A stretch of 64,000 bases of DNA. It comes from Clostridia bacterium. Lineage in GTDB: Bacteria > Bacillota > Clostridia > Oscillospirales > Acutalibacteraceae. Below the pieces are notes generated by a model. It was given only the letters and a program-made list of their open reading frames with translations. It had not been told where the DNA came from and did no database searches. Positions 1-8,899 of this stretch are shown here, piece by piece; the stretch's first letter is position 1, and every line of letters begins with the position of its first letter. Both the position numbers and the translations under genes were made by a program. The stretch covers positions 1-64,000 of the forward strand of contig JAFQEL010000024.1 of assembly GCA_017399065.1 (NCBI GenBank), in the 5' to 3' direction.

Positions 1-87
1 AAATTAAATGTCAACTCTGTCTTTAAAAAGGCATCCTTTGCAAAAGGAATACGTTGGGTACGCCTTAAGGCGATGCCAGTAACATAG
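1..87 (+). CDS. 3' tail of an unidentified ORF, possibly TnpB
   Basis: Frame 1 is open from the window edge to TAG at 85-87 and ends in ...GIRWVRLKAMPVT. The basic C-terminus and its overlap with a strongly folded RNA segment fit the end of an OrfB/TnpB-like protein, but 28 residues are too few to assign a family. It could also be a chance open frame. Confidence 0.3.
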   Translation, partial: KLNVNSVFKKASFAKGIRWVRLKAMPVT

Positions 88-109
88 GGCTTTGCCCGCA
101 TATGAAGAA

Positions 110-139
110 CCCCCGGCTAAGCCGGGGGGTTACTATTAT
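110..139 (+). repeat. GC-rich hairpin with TTACTATTAT flank, copy 1
   Basis: CCCCCGGC-TAA-GCCGGGGG followed by GTTACTATTAT. The right arm recurs almost base for base at 23508-23527, where a left arm ATAATAGTAAC is also present. It could act as a terminator or mark an element end. Confidence 0.6.
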
Positions 140-450
140 TTAATGATTTGTAATAATAACAGCTGCAGAAAACACAAAAAATGACGTTCTGAGGAGAGAT
201 ATCAATTCGAGGCTGAACGATCTCAAGTCATAATAATAACCGCTTGAATCGGCAAAAATAAAGCAAATAAATGAAGTTATTATAAGAGAAGTAGAAAAAG
301 CAATTAAAAAATGTAAAAAAGTTCGTGAAATATCAGTTAAATTATGATATAATTCAAATATAAGATTCATTAAAATCACCATATATAATAATAAATCATA
401 TTGTCTTCTGTTTCAAACGCAAATATATGGTAATAGGAGAATGGTTTTAA
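140..450. other. AT-rich intergenic stretch without a supported gene
   Basis: The stretch is very AT-rich. A perfect TATAAT lies at 348-353, but no convincing -35 is seen at the right distance. An AGGAGA ribosome site at 435-440 serves the next gene. An 80-codon leftward frame crosses this region but has no ribosome site and overlaps the TATAAT, so it is not called. Confidence 0.5.
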
Positions 451-1230
451 ATGATAACCGGTATGTCCAGCTCGTGTTTTTATCCCGAAGAAACTGAAAA
501 ATCGCTGATAAAATGCGGTGAACTTGGTTTTAAAAATGTCGAAATTTTTGTAAACACATATTCTGAACTTTTTGAGCCGATGCGAAACGAATTTAAATCA
601 ATCAAGGAGTATTACGATTTGAACGTATGTTCAATACATCCTTTTACTTCATTTGCTGAGTCAACCGTTATTTTCGGTACGTATCCGAGACGTGTGGACG
701 ATGGCATGGAGTTCTATAAAAAATACTTTGAATTTGCAGCCTTTCTCGAAGCAAAATTTTTAATACTTCACGGTGCTAAAATAGGTCCGTACGCAGATAA
801 CGAGGAGTATTTCGAAAGATACGCAAGACTGTACAGAATCGGAAAAGAGTTCGGAATAACACTTTCCCAGGAAAACGTTGTGCTGTACCGTTCTCAAAGT
901 CATAATTTTATCAAAAATATGTCGGATTATCTTGGTGACGAATTTTCAATGACTTTAGATTTGAAGCAGTGTCGCAGGGCAGGGGAGAATCCGTCTGATT
1001 TTATTGAAGCTATAGGCAGTAAAATAGAACACCTACATCTCAGTGATTCGAATGATAATTTTGATTGTTTGCCGCCTTTTGAAGGAAAAACAGATTATAA
1101 AAAATTAACGGAAGCATTGATTTCAAAAGGATATAAAGGTAATTATATTATTGAACTCTACAGAAAAAATTTCGACAAAGCTCAACAAATTGTAGAGGCA
1201 GCAGAAAAAATTGACAAAATATTGCTCTGA
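451..1230 (+). CDS. TIM-barrel sugar phosphate isomerase/epimerase family protein
   Basis: A 259-residue protein of the xylose-isomerase-like TIM-barrel superfamily (AP endonuclease family 2 fold). The N-terminus reads MITGMSSSCFYPEE and the chain shows the alternating strands of the fold with conserved metal-binding acids and histidines (ILHGAK near residue 108, LDLKQC near 170, HLHLSDS near 196). Such enzymes isomerise or epimerise keto sugars or act on inosose-type substrates; the substrate cannot be read here. The start is set by AGGAGA about 10 nt upstream. It is a single gene followed directly by the nrdR promoter. It is one of four members of the superfamily in this window. Confidence 0.8.
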   Translation: MITGMSSSCFYPEETEKSLIKCGELGFKNVEIFVNTYSELFEPMRNEFKSIKEYYDLNVCSIHPFTSFAESTVIFGTYPRRVDDGMEFYKKYFEFAAFLEAKFLILHGAKIGPYADNEEYFERYARLYRIGKEFGITLSQENVVLYRSQSHNFIKNMSDYLGDEFSMTLDLKQCRRAGENPSDFIEAIGSKIEHLHLSDSNDNFDCLPPFEGKTDYKKLTEALISKGYKGNYIIELYRKNFDKAQQIVEAAEKIDKILL

Positions 1231-1235
1231 TATGC

Positions 1236-1263
1236 TTGCAAAAGATATTTATTATGTTATAAT
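1236..1263 (+). promoter_or_regulatory. Sigma-A promoter for nrdR
   Basis: TTGCAA (1236-1241), 16-bp spacer, TATAAT (1258-1263), about 30 bp upstream of the nrdR start, with AGGAAG between. Confidence 0.7.
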
Positions 1264-1293
1264 ATAATTAATATACATAGGAAGTGATAATTA

Positions 1294-1749
1294 ATGAAGT
1301 GTCCTTTTTGCGGTTTTGAAGAAAGTAAAGTAATTGATTCCAGACCTACCGATGAGGGCGAGCGTATCCGCCGCCGCCGTGAGTGTATCAAATGCGCAAA
1401 GCGTTTTACAACCTATGAAATTATTGAAAGCGTTCCGATAATAGTTGTTAAAAAAGATAAATCGAGAGAGCCTTTTGACAGACAAAAGCTCTTTAACGGC
1501 TTGCTTCGTGCTTGCGAAAAGCGTCCGGTTTCACTTTCGCAGATAGACACTGTTGTTAATGATATTGAGCTTACAATTCAGAATTCGCTCGATCGAGAGG
1601 TTACTTCGGTTTATATTGGTGAACTTGCAATGGATAAGCTTAAAGGACTTGATGAAGTAGCTTATGTCCGTTTCGCTTCGGTTTACCGTCAGTTTAAGGA
1701 TATAAATACATTTATGAATGAACTGTCTAAACTTCTTAATGAAAAATAA
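1294..1749 (+). CDS. nrdR: Transcriptional repressor NrdR
   Basis: NrdR is the ATP/dATP-sensing zinc-finger repressor of ribonucleotide reductase genes. The 151-residue protein has the family's usual length. It carries the N-terminal zinc ribbon (CPFCG at residues 3-7, second pair CIKC near 31-34), the basic stretch [10 protein letters not shown], and the ATP-cone domain (residues about 49-139, starting [16 protein letters not shown]). It has its own promoter and a strong terminator, so it is monocistronic here. No ribonucleotide reductase gene is in the window. Confidence 0.97.
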   Translation: MKCPFCGFEESKVIDSRPTDEGERIRRRRECIKCAKRFTTYEIIESVPIIVVKKDKSREPFDRQKLFNGLLRACEKRPVSLSQIDTVVNDIELTIQNSLDREVTSVYIGELAMDKLKGLDEVAYVRFASVYRQFKDINTFMNELSKLLNEK

Positions 1750-1760
1750 GCGTTAGCGTA

Positions 1761-1786
1761 ACCGCCGAAACTTCGGCGGTTTTTTT
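1761..1786 (+). terminator. Rho-independent terminator of nrdR
   Basis: ACCGCCGAA-ACT-TTCGGCGGT-type stem followed by a run of seven T, 11 bp after the nrdR stop. Confidence 0.92.
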
Positions 1787-1808
1787 GTTCTGTATTAAAA
1801 TAGGGTAC

Positions 1809-1837
1809 TTGACAGTGTACAATATTTATGATAAACT
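1809..1837 (+). promoter_or_regulatory. Candidate promoter upstream of xer
   Basis: TTGACA (1809-1814), 17-bp spacer, TAAACT (1832-1837). The -35 is perfect and the -10 is weak. It would give a leader of about 145 nt before xer that contains the hairpin at 1847-1876. Confidence 0.4.
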
Positions 1838-1846
1838 AAAATTGTC

Positions 1847-1876
1847 ACTTGCACAAAATAAATGTTTTGCGCAAGT
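1847..1876 (+). other. Leader stem-loop upstream of a tiny ORF
   Basis: ACTTGCACAAAA and TTTTGCGCAAGT form a 12-bp stem with one mismatch around a short AT loop. No T-run follows; GAGGGG and an ATG come straight after. It may be a regulatory leader structure or a binding site. Confidence 0.35.
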
Positions 1877-1888
1877 GAGGGGATAAAA

Positions 1889-1939
1889 ATGCGGAAAATA
1901 AATCATTTTTACACTACATATTTATTTATTGCTTTTTAA
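1889..1939 (+). CDS. Possible 16-residue leader peptide
   Basis: ATG at 1889 is preceded at 6-12 nt by GAGGGG (1877-1882) and runs 16 codons (MRKINHFYTTYLFIAF) to TAA. The ribosome site and position between a hairpin and xer suggest translation, but no coding statistics can support so short a frame. It may be fortuitous. Confidence 0.25.
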   Translation: MRKINHFYTTYLFIAF

Positions 1940-1988
1940 TATGATAATTTTATAATAATACTATACTTTAGTATTTGAGGTGTTTTTT

Positions 1989-2981
1989 ATGCGTAAACAA
2001 GATATTTATTCATTACCGGAGCTGGTTCAAAGCTTTATAAATTATCAGTTGACTGTAAAAAATAAATCAGAATTAACTGTACTTGAATATGCATCTGATT
2101 TACGTACTTTTTTCAGATTTCTTAAAATTAAAAAATATTATGTAAAAGATGATACATCATTCAATAAAATTGAAATTAATGATATTGATGAAGATTTTAT
2201 AAAATCAATTCGAATTACAGATATTTATTCATTTCTTGCTTATTGTCAGATGAATTTACATAATAATGCTAAAACTCGTTCCAGAAAAGTTTCTGCCGTA
2301 CGAATGTTCTTTAAGTTTTTGTCCAGTCAAGGAATTATTGAAGATAATCCGGCTAAAGATTTGGATTCACCAAATGTGAATAAATCTCTCCCGAAATATC
2401 TTACGCTTGAACAAAGCCAGAATTTACTCGATTGTGTTGACGGACAGTTTTATGAAAGAGATTATTGTATTTTAACTTTTTTTCTTAACTGCGGAATGCG
2501 TCTTTCGGAACTTGTTGGTCTTAATCTTAACAGTATTCGACCCGACAACAGCGTCAGAATTATTGGTAAAGGAAATAAAGAACGAATAATATATCTTAAT
2601 GATGCTTGCATTCATTCACTTAACCGTTATTTGCAAGTCAGACCTCGAGACGGTTTAAAAGACAGAAACGCTTTATTTATAAGCCGACAGAAAAATCGTA
2701 TAAGTCGTAGAAATGTTCAGTTTATTGTTAAAAAATATCTTGAAAGTGCTGGAATAACCGAAGAAGGATATTCAGTACACAAGCTGCGACATACAGCTGC
2801 AACTCTTATGTATCAGCACGGTAATGTTGATGTAATGCTTCTCAAAGAAATACTTGGACACGAAAATTTATCTACAACACAGATTTATACTCATGTTGCC
2901 AATGAACAGATAAGACAAGCTGTTGCGTCGAATCCGCTTGCTGATAAAAAAGGCAAAAGAAAAGTGTCAGATAAAGAGTAA
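1989..2981 (+). CDS. Tyrosine recombinase, XerC/XerD-like
   Basis: A 330-residue tyrosine site-specific recombinase, probably acting in chromosome dimer resolution at dif. It has an N-terminal SAM-like core-binding domain (residues about 10-120) and a C-terminal catalytic domain with the full set of catalytic residues: R in CGMRLSEL, K in GKGNKER, HxxR in HKLRHTA, H in LGHENLS, and the nucleophile Y in TQIYTH. The start is placed at ATG 1989 because GAGGTG (1977-1982) lies just upstream; the GTG at 1980 would fall inside that site. The last 15 bases overlap the convergent membrane-protein gene. No integrative element surrounds it, so a housekeeping role is more likely than a phage integrase. 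Confidence 0.88.
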   Translation: MRKQDIYSLPELVQSFINYQLTVKNKSELTVLEYASDLRTFFRFLKIKKYYVKDDTSFNKIEINDIDEDFIKSIRITDIYSFLAYCQMNLHNNAKTRSRKVSAVRMFFKFLSSQGIIEDNPAKDLDSPNVNKSLPKYLTLEQSQNLLDCVDGQFYERDYCILTFFLNCGMRLSELVGLNLNSIRPDNSVRIIGKGNKERIIYLNDACIHSLNRYLQVRPRDGLKDRNALFISRQKNRISRRNVQFIVKKYLESAGITEEGYSVHKLRHTAATLMYQHGNVDVMLLKEILGHENLSTTQIYTHVANEQIRQAVASNPLADKKGKRKVSDKE

Positions 2982-3599
2982 TTTATTATATAGTACTTTT
3001 AAAATAACAACTTGTAATAATGTTATTATAATAATTAATGCAATTGTTATTGATTGCTTTATAAAAAATTCTTTTACCTCTCCCCTGTCTCCTGTTTCTT
3101 TCAAAAAAATCGATTTAGCAATTTTTTTTGAAACATTCATGGATTCATTACTTGAGTTAATAAGCATAATTATTATGATAACTGCAAATGGTATAACCGA
3201 CAAAAGTGAAAAAAATACACCGTTCAATCTGTAAACATTGAAAGACCAAGCATTAATAATTCCTATAAATACACCTGATAAATATGGACTAATCGTAATT
3301 ATCGGTGTACCAAATGCAAAAAATCCGTTTGTTATAGTTATTATTACCGGCAGAATATTAATTACAAGAAGAATAATATATGCTTCGGTTATATGCTGTT
3401 GAGTCATAATTTCTGCATACGCTGACAAGTATTTACAGATTGTAGCCGGCTCTGTTGTATATATCTTTGTTCCGCACCATATACCAAATACTGATAAAAC
3501 CGTTAGAATTAATTTCCGACGGTTTTTAATTATTTTTTCAAAAGAATTTAAAACAATAATTTTAGTATCCTTTAAATTTACTGTCAATGCTCTTTTCAT
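2967..3599 (-). CDS. Multi-pass membrane protein, possible stage II sporulation protein M
   Basis: A 210-residue protein with about five hydrophobic segments (around residues 30-50, 73-92, 95-120, 128-150 and 185-205). Short TM segments, small size, and position beside a Xer recombinase gene match the SpoIIM (DUF95) family, which sits next to xerD in many Firmicutes and helps engulfment during sporulation. The sequence itself lacks a motif recognisable by eye, so the assignment leans on context. The start follows a GGAG-type site (AAGGAGAAAGC). Confidence 0.5.
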   Translation of the reverse strand: MKRALTVNLKDTKIIVLNSFEKIIKNRRKLILTVLSVFGIWCGTKIYTTEPATICKYLSAYAEIMTQQHITEAYIILLVINILPVIITITNGFFAFGTPIITISPYLSGVFIGIINAWSFNVYRLNGVFFSLLSVIPFAVIIIIMLINSSNESMNVSKKIAKSIFLKETGDRGEVKEFFIKQSITIALIIIITLLQVVILKVLYNKLLFI

Positions 3600-3611
3600 T
3601 TGCTTTCTCCT

Positions 3612-4001
3612 TTATCTTCTTTTGATTCTTCTTTTGATATTTACTGCAGCAATACCACCTGATATTCCGGAAATAATCATTATAATTTCAGGTATTATCA
3701 TATATATATCAAAACTTTTATTTGCAATTATCATAATTATCAGTAACATAATGACTGATATTGTTGTTGAAACACCGCCTGTTATCATGCCGTTTTTTCT
3801 GTATTTTCGTGTGCTTATATATCCTGAAACAAAACCGCTTATTATAATACACAACAGCATTAATGGCAGATAAGCTTTTTCTGTAATAACAGCTTTATAT
3901 AGGATTAAAGTAAAAATGAATATAATAATTACTAAAAGTAAACTTCCGTACAATGCACCTTTAAGTATCTGCTGGTATTGTTTTTTATCATTTTGTTGCA
4001 T
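3612..4001 (-). CDS. TIGR04086-like (YrzE-type) membrane protein
   Basis: A 129-residue protein with four predicted TM helices (residues about 14-36, 43-62, 70-92, 98-120) and a basic C-terminus (NIKRRIKRR). A small four-TM protein directly downstream of yajC is the typical setting of the TIGR04086 family in Clostridia; the function of that family is unknown. It lies 66 bp downstream of yajC, separated by a hairpin that also contains its G-rich ribosome site. Confidence 0.7.
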   Translation of the reverse strand: MQQNDKKQYQQILKGALYGSLLLVIIIFIFTLILYKAVITEKAYLPLMLLCIIISGFVSGYISTRKYRKNGMITGGVSTTISVIMLLIIMIIANKSFDIYMIIPEIIMIISGISGGIAAVNIKRRIKRR

Positions 4002-4007
4002 AAAGAA

Positions 4008-4041
4008 ACCCCCATATCTCCTTGATAGAAGATATGAGGGT
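4008..4041 (-). terminator. Stem-loop between yajC and the TIGR04086-like gene
   Basis: ACCCTCATATCT and AGATATGGGGGT pair over 12 positions with one mismatch on the transcribed strand, followed by TTTCTTT and the downstream start codon. The 3' arm holds the GGGGG that would be the downstream ribosome site, so it may both attenuate transcription and hide the site. Confidence 0.5.
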
Positions 4042-4067
4042 AATTTGTTTTTTATAACCTTTTCAGA

Positions 4068-4514
4068 TTATTCCTCTTCGTTCTTTGATCTTTTCTTTTT
4101 CTTTGCGTGCTTCTTGCCTTCTTCTTCGATTTTAGCGTTTCTCTCAGCTTCCTGAGCTGCCTTAGCTGCCGCACGTTCTGCCTCAGCTTTTTCGTTTGCA
4201 GTGTTGTTAGTCTGGATTGCCCAACGCATAATCTTCATCTTGTTACGATCAGCGCCTGTTTCAATAACAATTGAGTCATCCTTGATTGTAACAACACGAC
4301 CGACAATGCCGCCGATTGTTGTGATTTCATCACCGATCTGCAGACTGTCACGCATCTGCTGCTCTTCTTTCTGCTTTTTCTTCTGAGGACGGATTGTGAA
4401 GAAATACATTGCACCGAAGAGGACAGCCATCAAAACGATCATAGTAATGGGGCTGCCGCCTGCTGCACCACCTTCAGCACCTGCTGCAGGCATCATTAAA
4501 AACATAGTGTTCAT
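4068..4514 (-). CDS. yajC: Preprotein translocase accessory subunit YajC
   Basis: YajC is the small partner of SecDF in the Sec translocase. The protein has a short Gly/Ala-rich N-terminus, one TM helix (about residues 25-42), the characteristic FTIRPQKKKQKE stretch just after it, and the DEITTIGGIVGRV core. At 148 residues it is longer than usual because of a charged, probably coiled-coil C-terminal tail (residues about 105-148, rich in A, E and K). It follows tgt by 45 bp in the same direction, with GGAGG ahead of the start. Confidence 0.95.
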   Translation of the reverse strand: MNTMFLMMPAAGAEGGAAGGSPITMIVLMAVLFGAMYFFTIRPQKKKQKEEQQMRDSLQIGDEITTIGGIVGRVVTIKDDSIVIETGADRNKMKIMRWAIQTNNTANEKAEAERAAAKAAQEAERNAKIEEEGKKHAKKKKRSKNEEE

Positions 4515-4559
4515 TGAAAATATACCTCCGATTTGTCAATTATTGCAATTATAGTTGAT

Positions 4560-5708
<1,149 letters not shown>

Positions 5709-6740
5709 TCAGCTGAGGTCAGTAAACATTGAGGAATCACCAAAAGAGAAAAATCTGTATTTTTCTTCAACTGCAACCTTATATGCATTCATTGTATTTT
5801 CGTAACCTGCAAACGCACTGACTAACATTATTAATGTACTTTCGGGTAAATGGAAATTAGTTATAAGAGAATCAATGCACTTGAATTGGTAGCCGGGATA
5901 AATGAAAATACTTGTCCAATCTTCATCTTCTGTAATTTTACCGTATTTTGTTGCAACTGATTCTAGAGTTCGGCAAGTTGTTGTACCTACTGCAAAAACT
6001 CTGCCGCCATTTGCGTGAGTACTATTTATCAGCTCTGCTGTTTCGACAGGCAGATGATAATGCTCAGAGTGCATAAGGTGATTTTCTATGTTTTCTTCTT
6101 TAACCGGACGGAATGTTCCAAGGCCGACATGAAGGGTAACTTTACCGATTTTTATACCTTTTTTATTAATTTTTTCAAGTAAATCAGGTGTAAAATGCAG
6201 ACCTGCCGTCGGTGCGGCAGCTGAACCTAATTTTTCAGAATACACTGTCTGATAGCGCTCTTTATCTTCTAGCTTTTCCGTTATGTAATGAGGAAGAGGC
6301 ATTTCGCCTATCTGATCGAGAATATTATAAAAATTACCGTCATAAACAAACTTTACAAGTCTGTTACCGCCGTCAAGCACATCGGTTACCTCTGCACTCA
6401 TAAGGCCGTTAAAATCAAATACCGTACCGGGTTTTGCACGTCTGCCCGGACCCGTCACACACTCCCATACGTCATTTTCTTTCTGGCTTAGAAGCAAAAA
6501 CTCAACAACTGCTCCGGTATCCTTTTTTACGCCGTAGATTCTTGCGGGTAAAACTCGGGTATCATTGATGATTATACAATCTTTCTCAGTAATATAGTCA
6601 AGTATATCATAGAAGTGTTTGTGCTCAATTTTACCGCTTTTTTTATCAACAACCATCATTCTTGAGCTGTCACGGGGCTCAACAGGGGTCTGTGCGATAA
6701 ATTCTTGCGGTAAATTATAATAAAAATCTGATTTTTTCAT
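5709..6740 (-). CDS. queA: S-adenosylmethionine:tRNA ribosyltransferase-isomerase
   Basis: QueA moves the ribosyl part of S-adenosylmethionine onto preQ1-tRNA to make epoxyqueuosine. The 343-residue protein begins [17 protein letters not shown] and contains [31 protein letters not shown] and [10 protein letters not shown], all standard family blocks. It has a near-consensus promoter immediately upstream and leads a leftward queA-tgt-yajC-membrane-protein operon, divergent from asd. Confidence 0.98.
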   Translation of the reverse strand: MKKSDFYYNLPQEFIAQTPVEPRDSSRMMVVDKKSGKIEHKHFYDILDYITEKDCIIINDTRVLPARIYGVKKDTGAVVEFLLLSQKENDVWECVTGPGRRAKPGTVFDFNGLMSAEVTDVLDGGNRLVKFVYDGNFYNILDQIGEMPLPHYITEKLEDKERYQTVYSEKLGSAAAPTAGLHFTPDLLEKINKKGIKIGKVTLHVGLGTFRPVKEENIENHLMHSEHYHLPVETAELINSTHANGGRVFAVGTTTCRTLESVATKYGKITEDEDWTSIFIYPGYQFKCIDSLITNFHLPESTLIMLVSAFAGYENTMNAYKVAVEEKYRFFSFGDSSMFTDLS

Positions 6741-6775
6741 TGCATTTCCTCAAAGTATATGTTATTATTACTTGT

Positions 6776-6804
6776 ATTATATTGCAAAGTGCGGCTTTAT
6801 GCAA
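6776..6804 (-). promoter_or_regulatory. Sigma-A promoter for queA operon
   Basis: On the minus strand TTGCAT (6804-6799), 17-bp spacer, TATAAT (6781-6776), about 35 bp before the queA start. Confidence 0.75.
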
Positions 6805-6838
6805 GCAATTTGCAGATTTTTTTCGGAGGTTCACACAA

Positions 6839-7918
6839 ATGAAAAAGTATAAGGTTGGTATTGTAGGCGCAACAGGTATGGTCGGACAGCGTTTTATCAC
6901 ACTTCTTGACAATCATCCCTGGTTCGATATTACTGCTCTTGCAGCAAGCTCCCGTTCAGCAGGCAAACAATATAAAGAAGTTGCTGAAAAGCGTTGGATG
7001 ATGGATGTCCCCTACTCTGAAAGAGTCGGCGAAATGGTTGTTATGGATGCAACAGCTGATGTTGAAAAAATTGCATCTATGGTTGACTTTGTATTCTGTG
7101 CGGTAGATATGAAGAAGGATGAAATCAAGGCTCTCGAAGAGGAATATGCAAAGCACGAGTGTCCTGTTGTTTCAAACAACTCAGCACACAGACATACACC
7201 CGATGTACCCATGGTAATTCCTGAGCTCAATCCCGAGCACACAGCAGTTATCGAGTCTCAGCGTAAGCGTCTCGGTACAAAGCGCGGATTTGTTGCTGTT
7301 AAATCAAATTGCTCACTTCAGAGCTATGTACCTGCTATCTTCCCACTTAATAAATTCGGTGTCAAGGACGTACTCGTCTGCACATACCAGGCTATTTCCG
7401 GTGCAGGTAAAAACTTTGAGACTTGGCCTGAAATGATCGACAACGTAATCCCCTTCATCGGCGGAGAAGAAGAAAAGTCTGAAATTGAGCCACTTAAGAT
7501 TTACGGTAAGGTTCAGGGTGATGAAATTGTTCCCGCAACAAGCCCTGCATTCACAGCTCAGTGTATCCGTGTTCCCGTAACAAACGGTCATATGGGTGCA
7601 GTATTTGTAAGATTCGAGAATAAACCCAGCAAGGAAGAGATTATTGAAATCTGGGATAATTTCAAGGGCGTACCTCAGGAGCTTGATCTTCCCAGTGCAC
7701 CTAAGAAGTTTCTCAATTATTTTGTTGAGGACAATATGCCTCAGACAAAGCTTCAGCGTGAGCTTGAAGGCGGTATGGCAGTTTCAATCGGCAGACTCCG
7801 TGAAGATACACAGTATGATTATAAATTCGTTTGCCTTTCACACAACACTCTCAGAGGTGCTGCAGGCGGTGCTGTTCTTCTTGCAGAGCTTCTTTGTGCA
7901 CAGGGTTATATGGACTGA
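6839..7918 (+). CDS. asd: Aspartate-semialdehyde dehydrogenase
   Basis: Asd reduces aspartyl phosphate to aspartate semialdehyde, the branch point to lysine/diaminopimelate, threonine and methionine. The 359-residue protein has the NADP-binding GIVGATGMVGQRF at its N-terminus, the catalytic Cys in KSNCSLQ (the SNCS form is typical of the archaeal/fungal-type enzyme rather than E. coli type), and YQAISGAG. The start is ATG 6839 because GGAGG lies at 6825-6829; an upstream in-frame ATG at 6740 is unlikely. It is 23 bp ahead of dapA, so the two are probably co-transcribed. Confidence 0.97.
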   Translation: MKKYKVGIVGATGMVGQRFITLLDNHPWFDITALAASSRSAGKQYKEVAEKRWMMDVPYSERVGEMVVMDATADVEKIASMVDFVFCAVDMKKDEIKALEEEYAKHECPVVSNNSAHRHTPDVPMVIPELNPEHTAVIESQRKRLGTKRGFVAVKSNCSLQSYVPAIFPLNKFGVKDVLVCTYQAISGAGKNFETWPEMIDNVIPFIGGEEEKSEIEPLKIYGKVQGDEIVPATSPAFTAQCIRVPVTNGHMGAVFVRFENKPSKEEIIEIWDNFKGVPQELDLPSAPKKFLNYFVEDNMPQTKLQRELEGGMAVSIGRLREDTQYDYKFVCLSHNTLRGAAGGAVLLAELLCAQGYMD

Positions 7919-7941
7919 TTCTTTAGGAGGAATCTGATATT

Positions 7942-8832
7942 ATGAAAAACACTATTTTTACCGGTGCCGGTGTTGCTATCGTAACACCCTTTACCGAGGA
8001 TAACAAAGTAAACTTTGAAGAGCTTGGCAGAATTATCGACGACCAGATTGAAAACGGTACAGATGCTATCGTAATTTGCGGTACTACCGGTGAAGGTTCA
8101 ACTCTCACTCACGAAGAACATGCAGAAACCATTGATTTCGCTGTAAAGCATACAGCTAAGCGTATTTCCGTTATTGCAGGTACAGGCAGTAACGATACAG
8201 ATTATGCTGTTAAGCTTTCAAACGAAGCTGAAAAGAGCGGTGTTGACGGTCTTCTTATGGTTACACCTTACTATAATAAGACATCTCAGGCAGGTCTTAT
8301 CAGACAGTATGAATATATTAATGACAGAGTAAGCACGCCTATCGTTCTTTACAACGTTCCTTCAAGAACAGGTATGACTATCAAGCCCGAGACTTATTTT
8401 GAGCTTTCAAAGCTTAAGAACATTGTTGCTACCAAGGAAGCAAGCGGCGACATTTCTGCCGTTGCTCAGATTGCTGCACTCTGCGGTGACAATCTTGATA
8501 TCTACTCAGGTAACGATGATCAGGTAACAGCTATTATGTCTCTTGGCGGTAAGGGTGTTATATCCGTACTTTCAAACGTTGCTCCTAAAATTGCTCACGA
8601 TATACCCACACTCTATCTTAACGGTGATTATGAGGGCAGCAGAAAGCTTCAGCTTGAATGGCTTGATCTCTGCAATGATCTTTTTGTTGACGTCAATCCT
8701 ATTCCTGTCAAGGAAGCTATGAATATGATCGGTTGGAACGTCGGCAGCGTACGTATGCCTCTTGCGCCTATGAACGAAGCTTCAAGAGCAAAGCTTCGTG
8801 CCACTCTTGAAAGACACGGTCTTATTAAATAA
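7942..8832 (+). CDS. dapA: 4-hydroxy-tetrahydrodipicolinate synthase
   Basis: DapA condenses aspartate semialdehyde with pyruvate in the diaminopimelate/lysine pathway. It has 296 residues and a full set of motifs: CGTTGEGSTL near residue 47, YYNKTSQAG, YNVPSRTG with the catalytic Tyr, and the Schiff-base Lys in ATKEASGD. AGGAGG lies about 10 nt ahead of the ATG. It sits between asd and dapB in pathway order. Confidence 0.98.
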   Translation: MKNTIFTGAGVAIVTPFTEDNKVNFEELGRIIDDQIENGTDAIVICGTTGEGSTLTHEEHAETIDFAVKHTAKRISVIAGTGSNDTDYAVKLSNEAEKSGVDGLLMVTPYYNKTSQAGLIRQYEYINDRVSTPIVLYNVPSRTGMTIKPETYFELSKLKNIVATKEASGDISAVAQIAALCGDNLDIYSGNDDQVTAIMSLGGKGVISVLSNVAPKIAHDIPTLYLNGDYEGSRKLQLEWLDLCNDLFVDVNPIPVKEAMNMIGWNVGSVRMPLAPMNEASRAKLRATLERHGLIK

Positions 8833-8847
8833 GGTTACGTTTAATTC

Positions 8848-8874
8848 AGCCGGTTCACAGCAGTTGAGCCGGCT
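8848..8874 (+). terminator. Hairpin between dapA and dapB
   Basis: AGCCGGTTCA and TGAGCCGGCT form a 10-bp stem (one G-T pair) followed by TTTATAATT. The weak T-tract suggests partial termination or RNA processing rather than a full stop. Confidence 0.5.
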
Positions 8875-8899
8875 TTATAATTAGAAAGGAAGAAAAATT

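Larger units (their letters stand above)
1..139 (+). mobile_element. Possible right end of an IS200/IS605-type (TnpB) element
   Basis: Several nested inverted repeats are packed together: GGCATC (30-35) pairs with GATGCC (72-77) and encloses TCCTTTTGC-like and GCCTTAAGGC hairpins, then GGGC/GCCC (87-97), then a GC-rich hairpin, CCCCCGGC/GCCGGGGG (110-128), followed by TTACTATTAT. A coding tail ends inside this structure at base 87. A structured RNA that overlaps the 3' end of a coding region and stops at a GC-rich hairpin resembles the TnpB/omega-RNA end of IS200/IS605 elements. That reading is inference; the transposase body lies outside the window. Confidence 0.35.

Noticed and set aside
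140-382. Leftward 80-codon hydrophobic frame at the left edge
   Set aside because: No ribosome site precedes either candidate ATG, it overlaps a TATAAT element for the rightward gene, and AT-rich DNA often gives hydrophobic frames by chance.
1980-2981. Xer gene as an integrase of a mobile element
   Set aside because: No attachment site repeats, excisionase or cargo genes flank it, and the neighbours are conserved housekeeping genes.
2923-3234. Rightward 103-codon frame overlapping the end of xer
   Set aside because: It lies antisense to the SpoIIM-like membrane protein gene, has no ribosome site and reads as the complement of TM segments.
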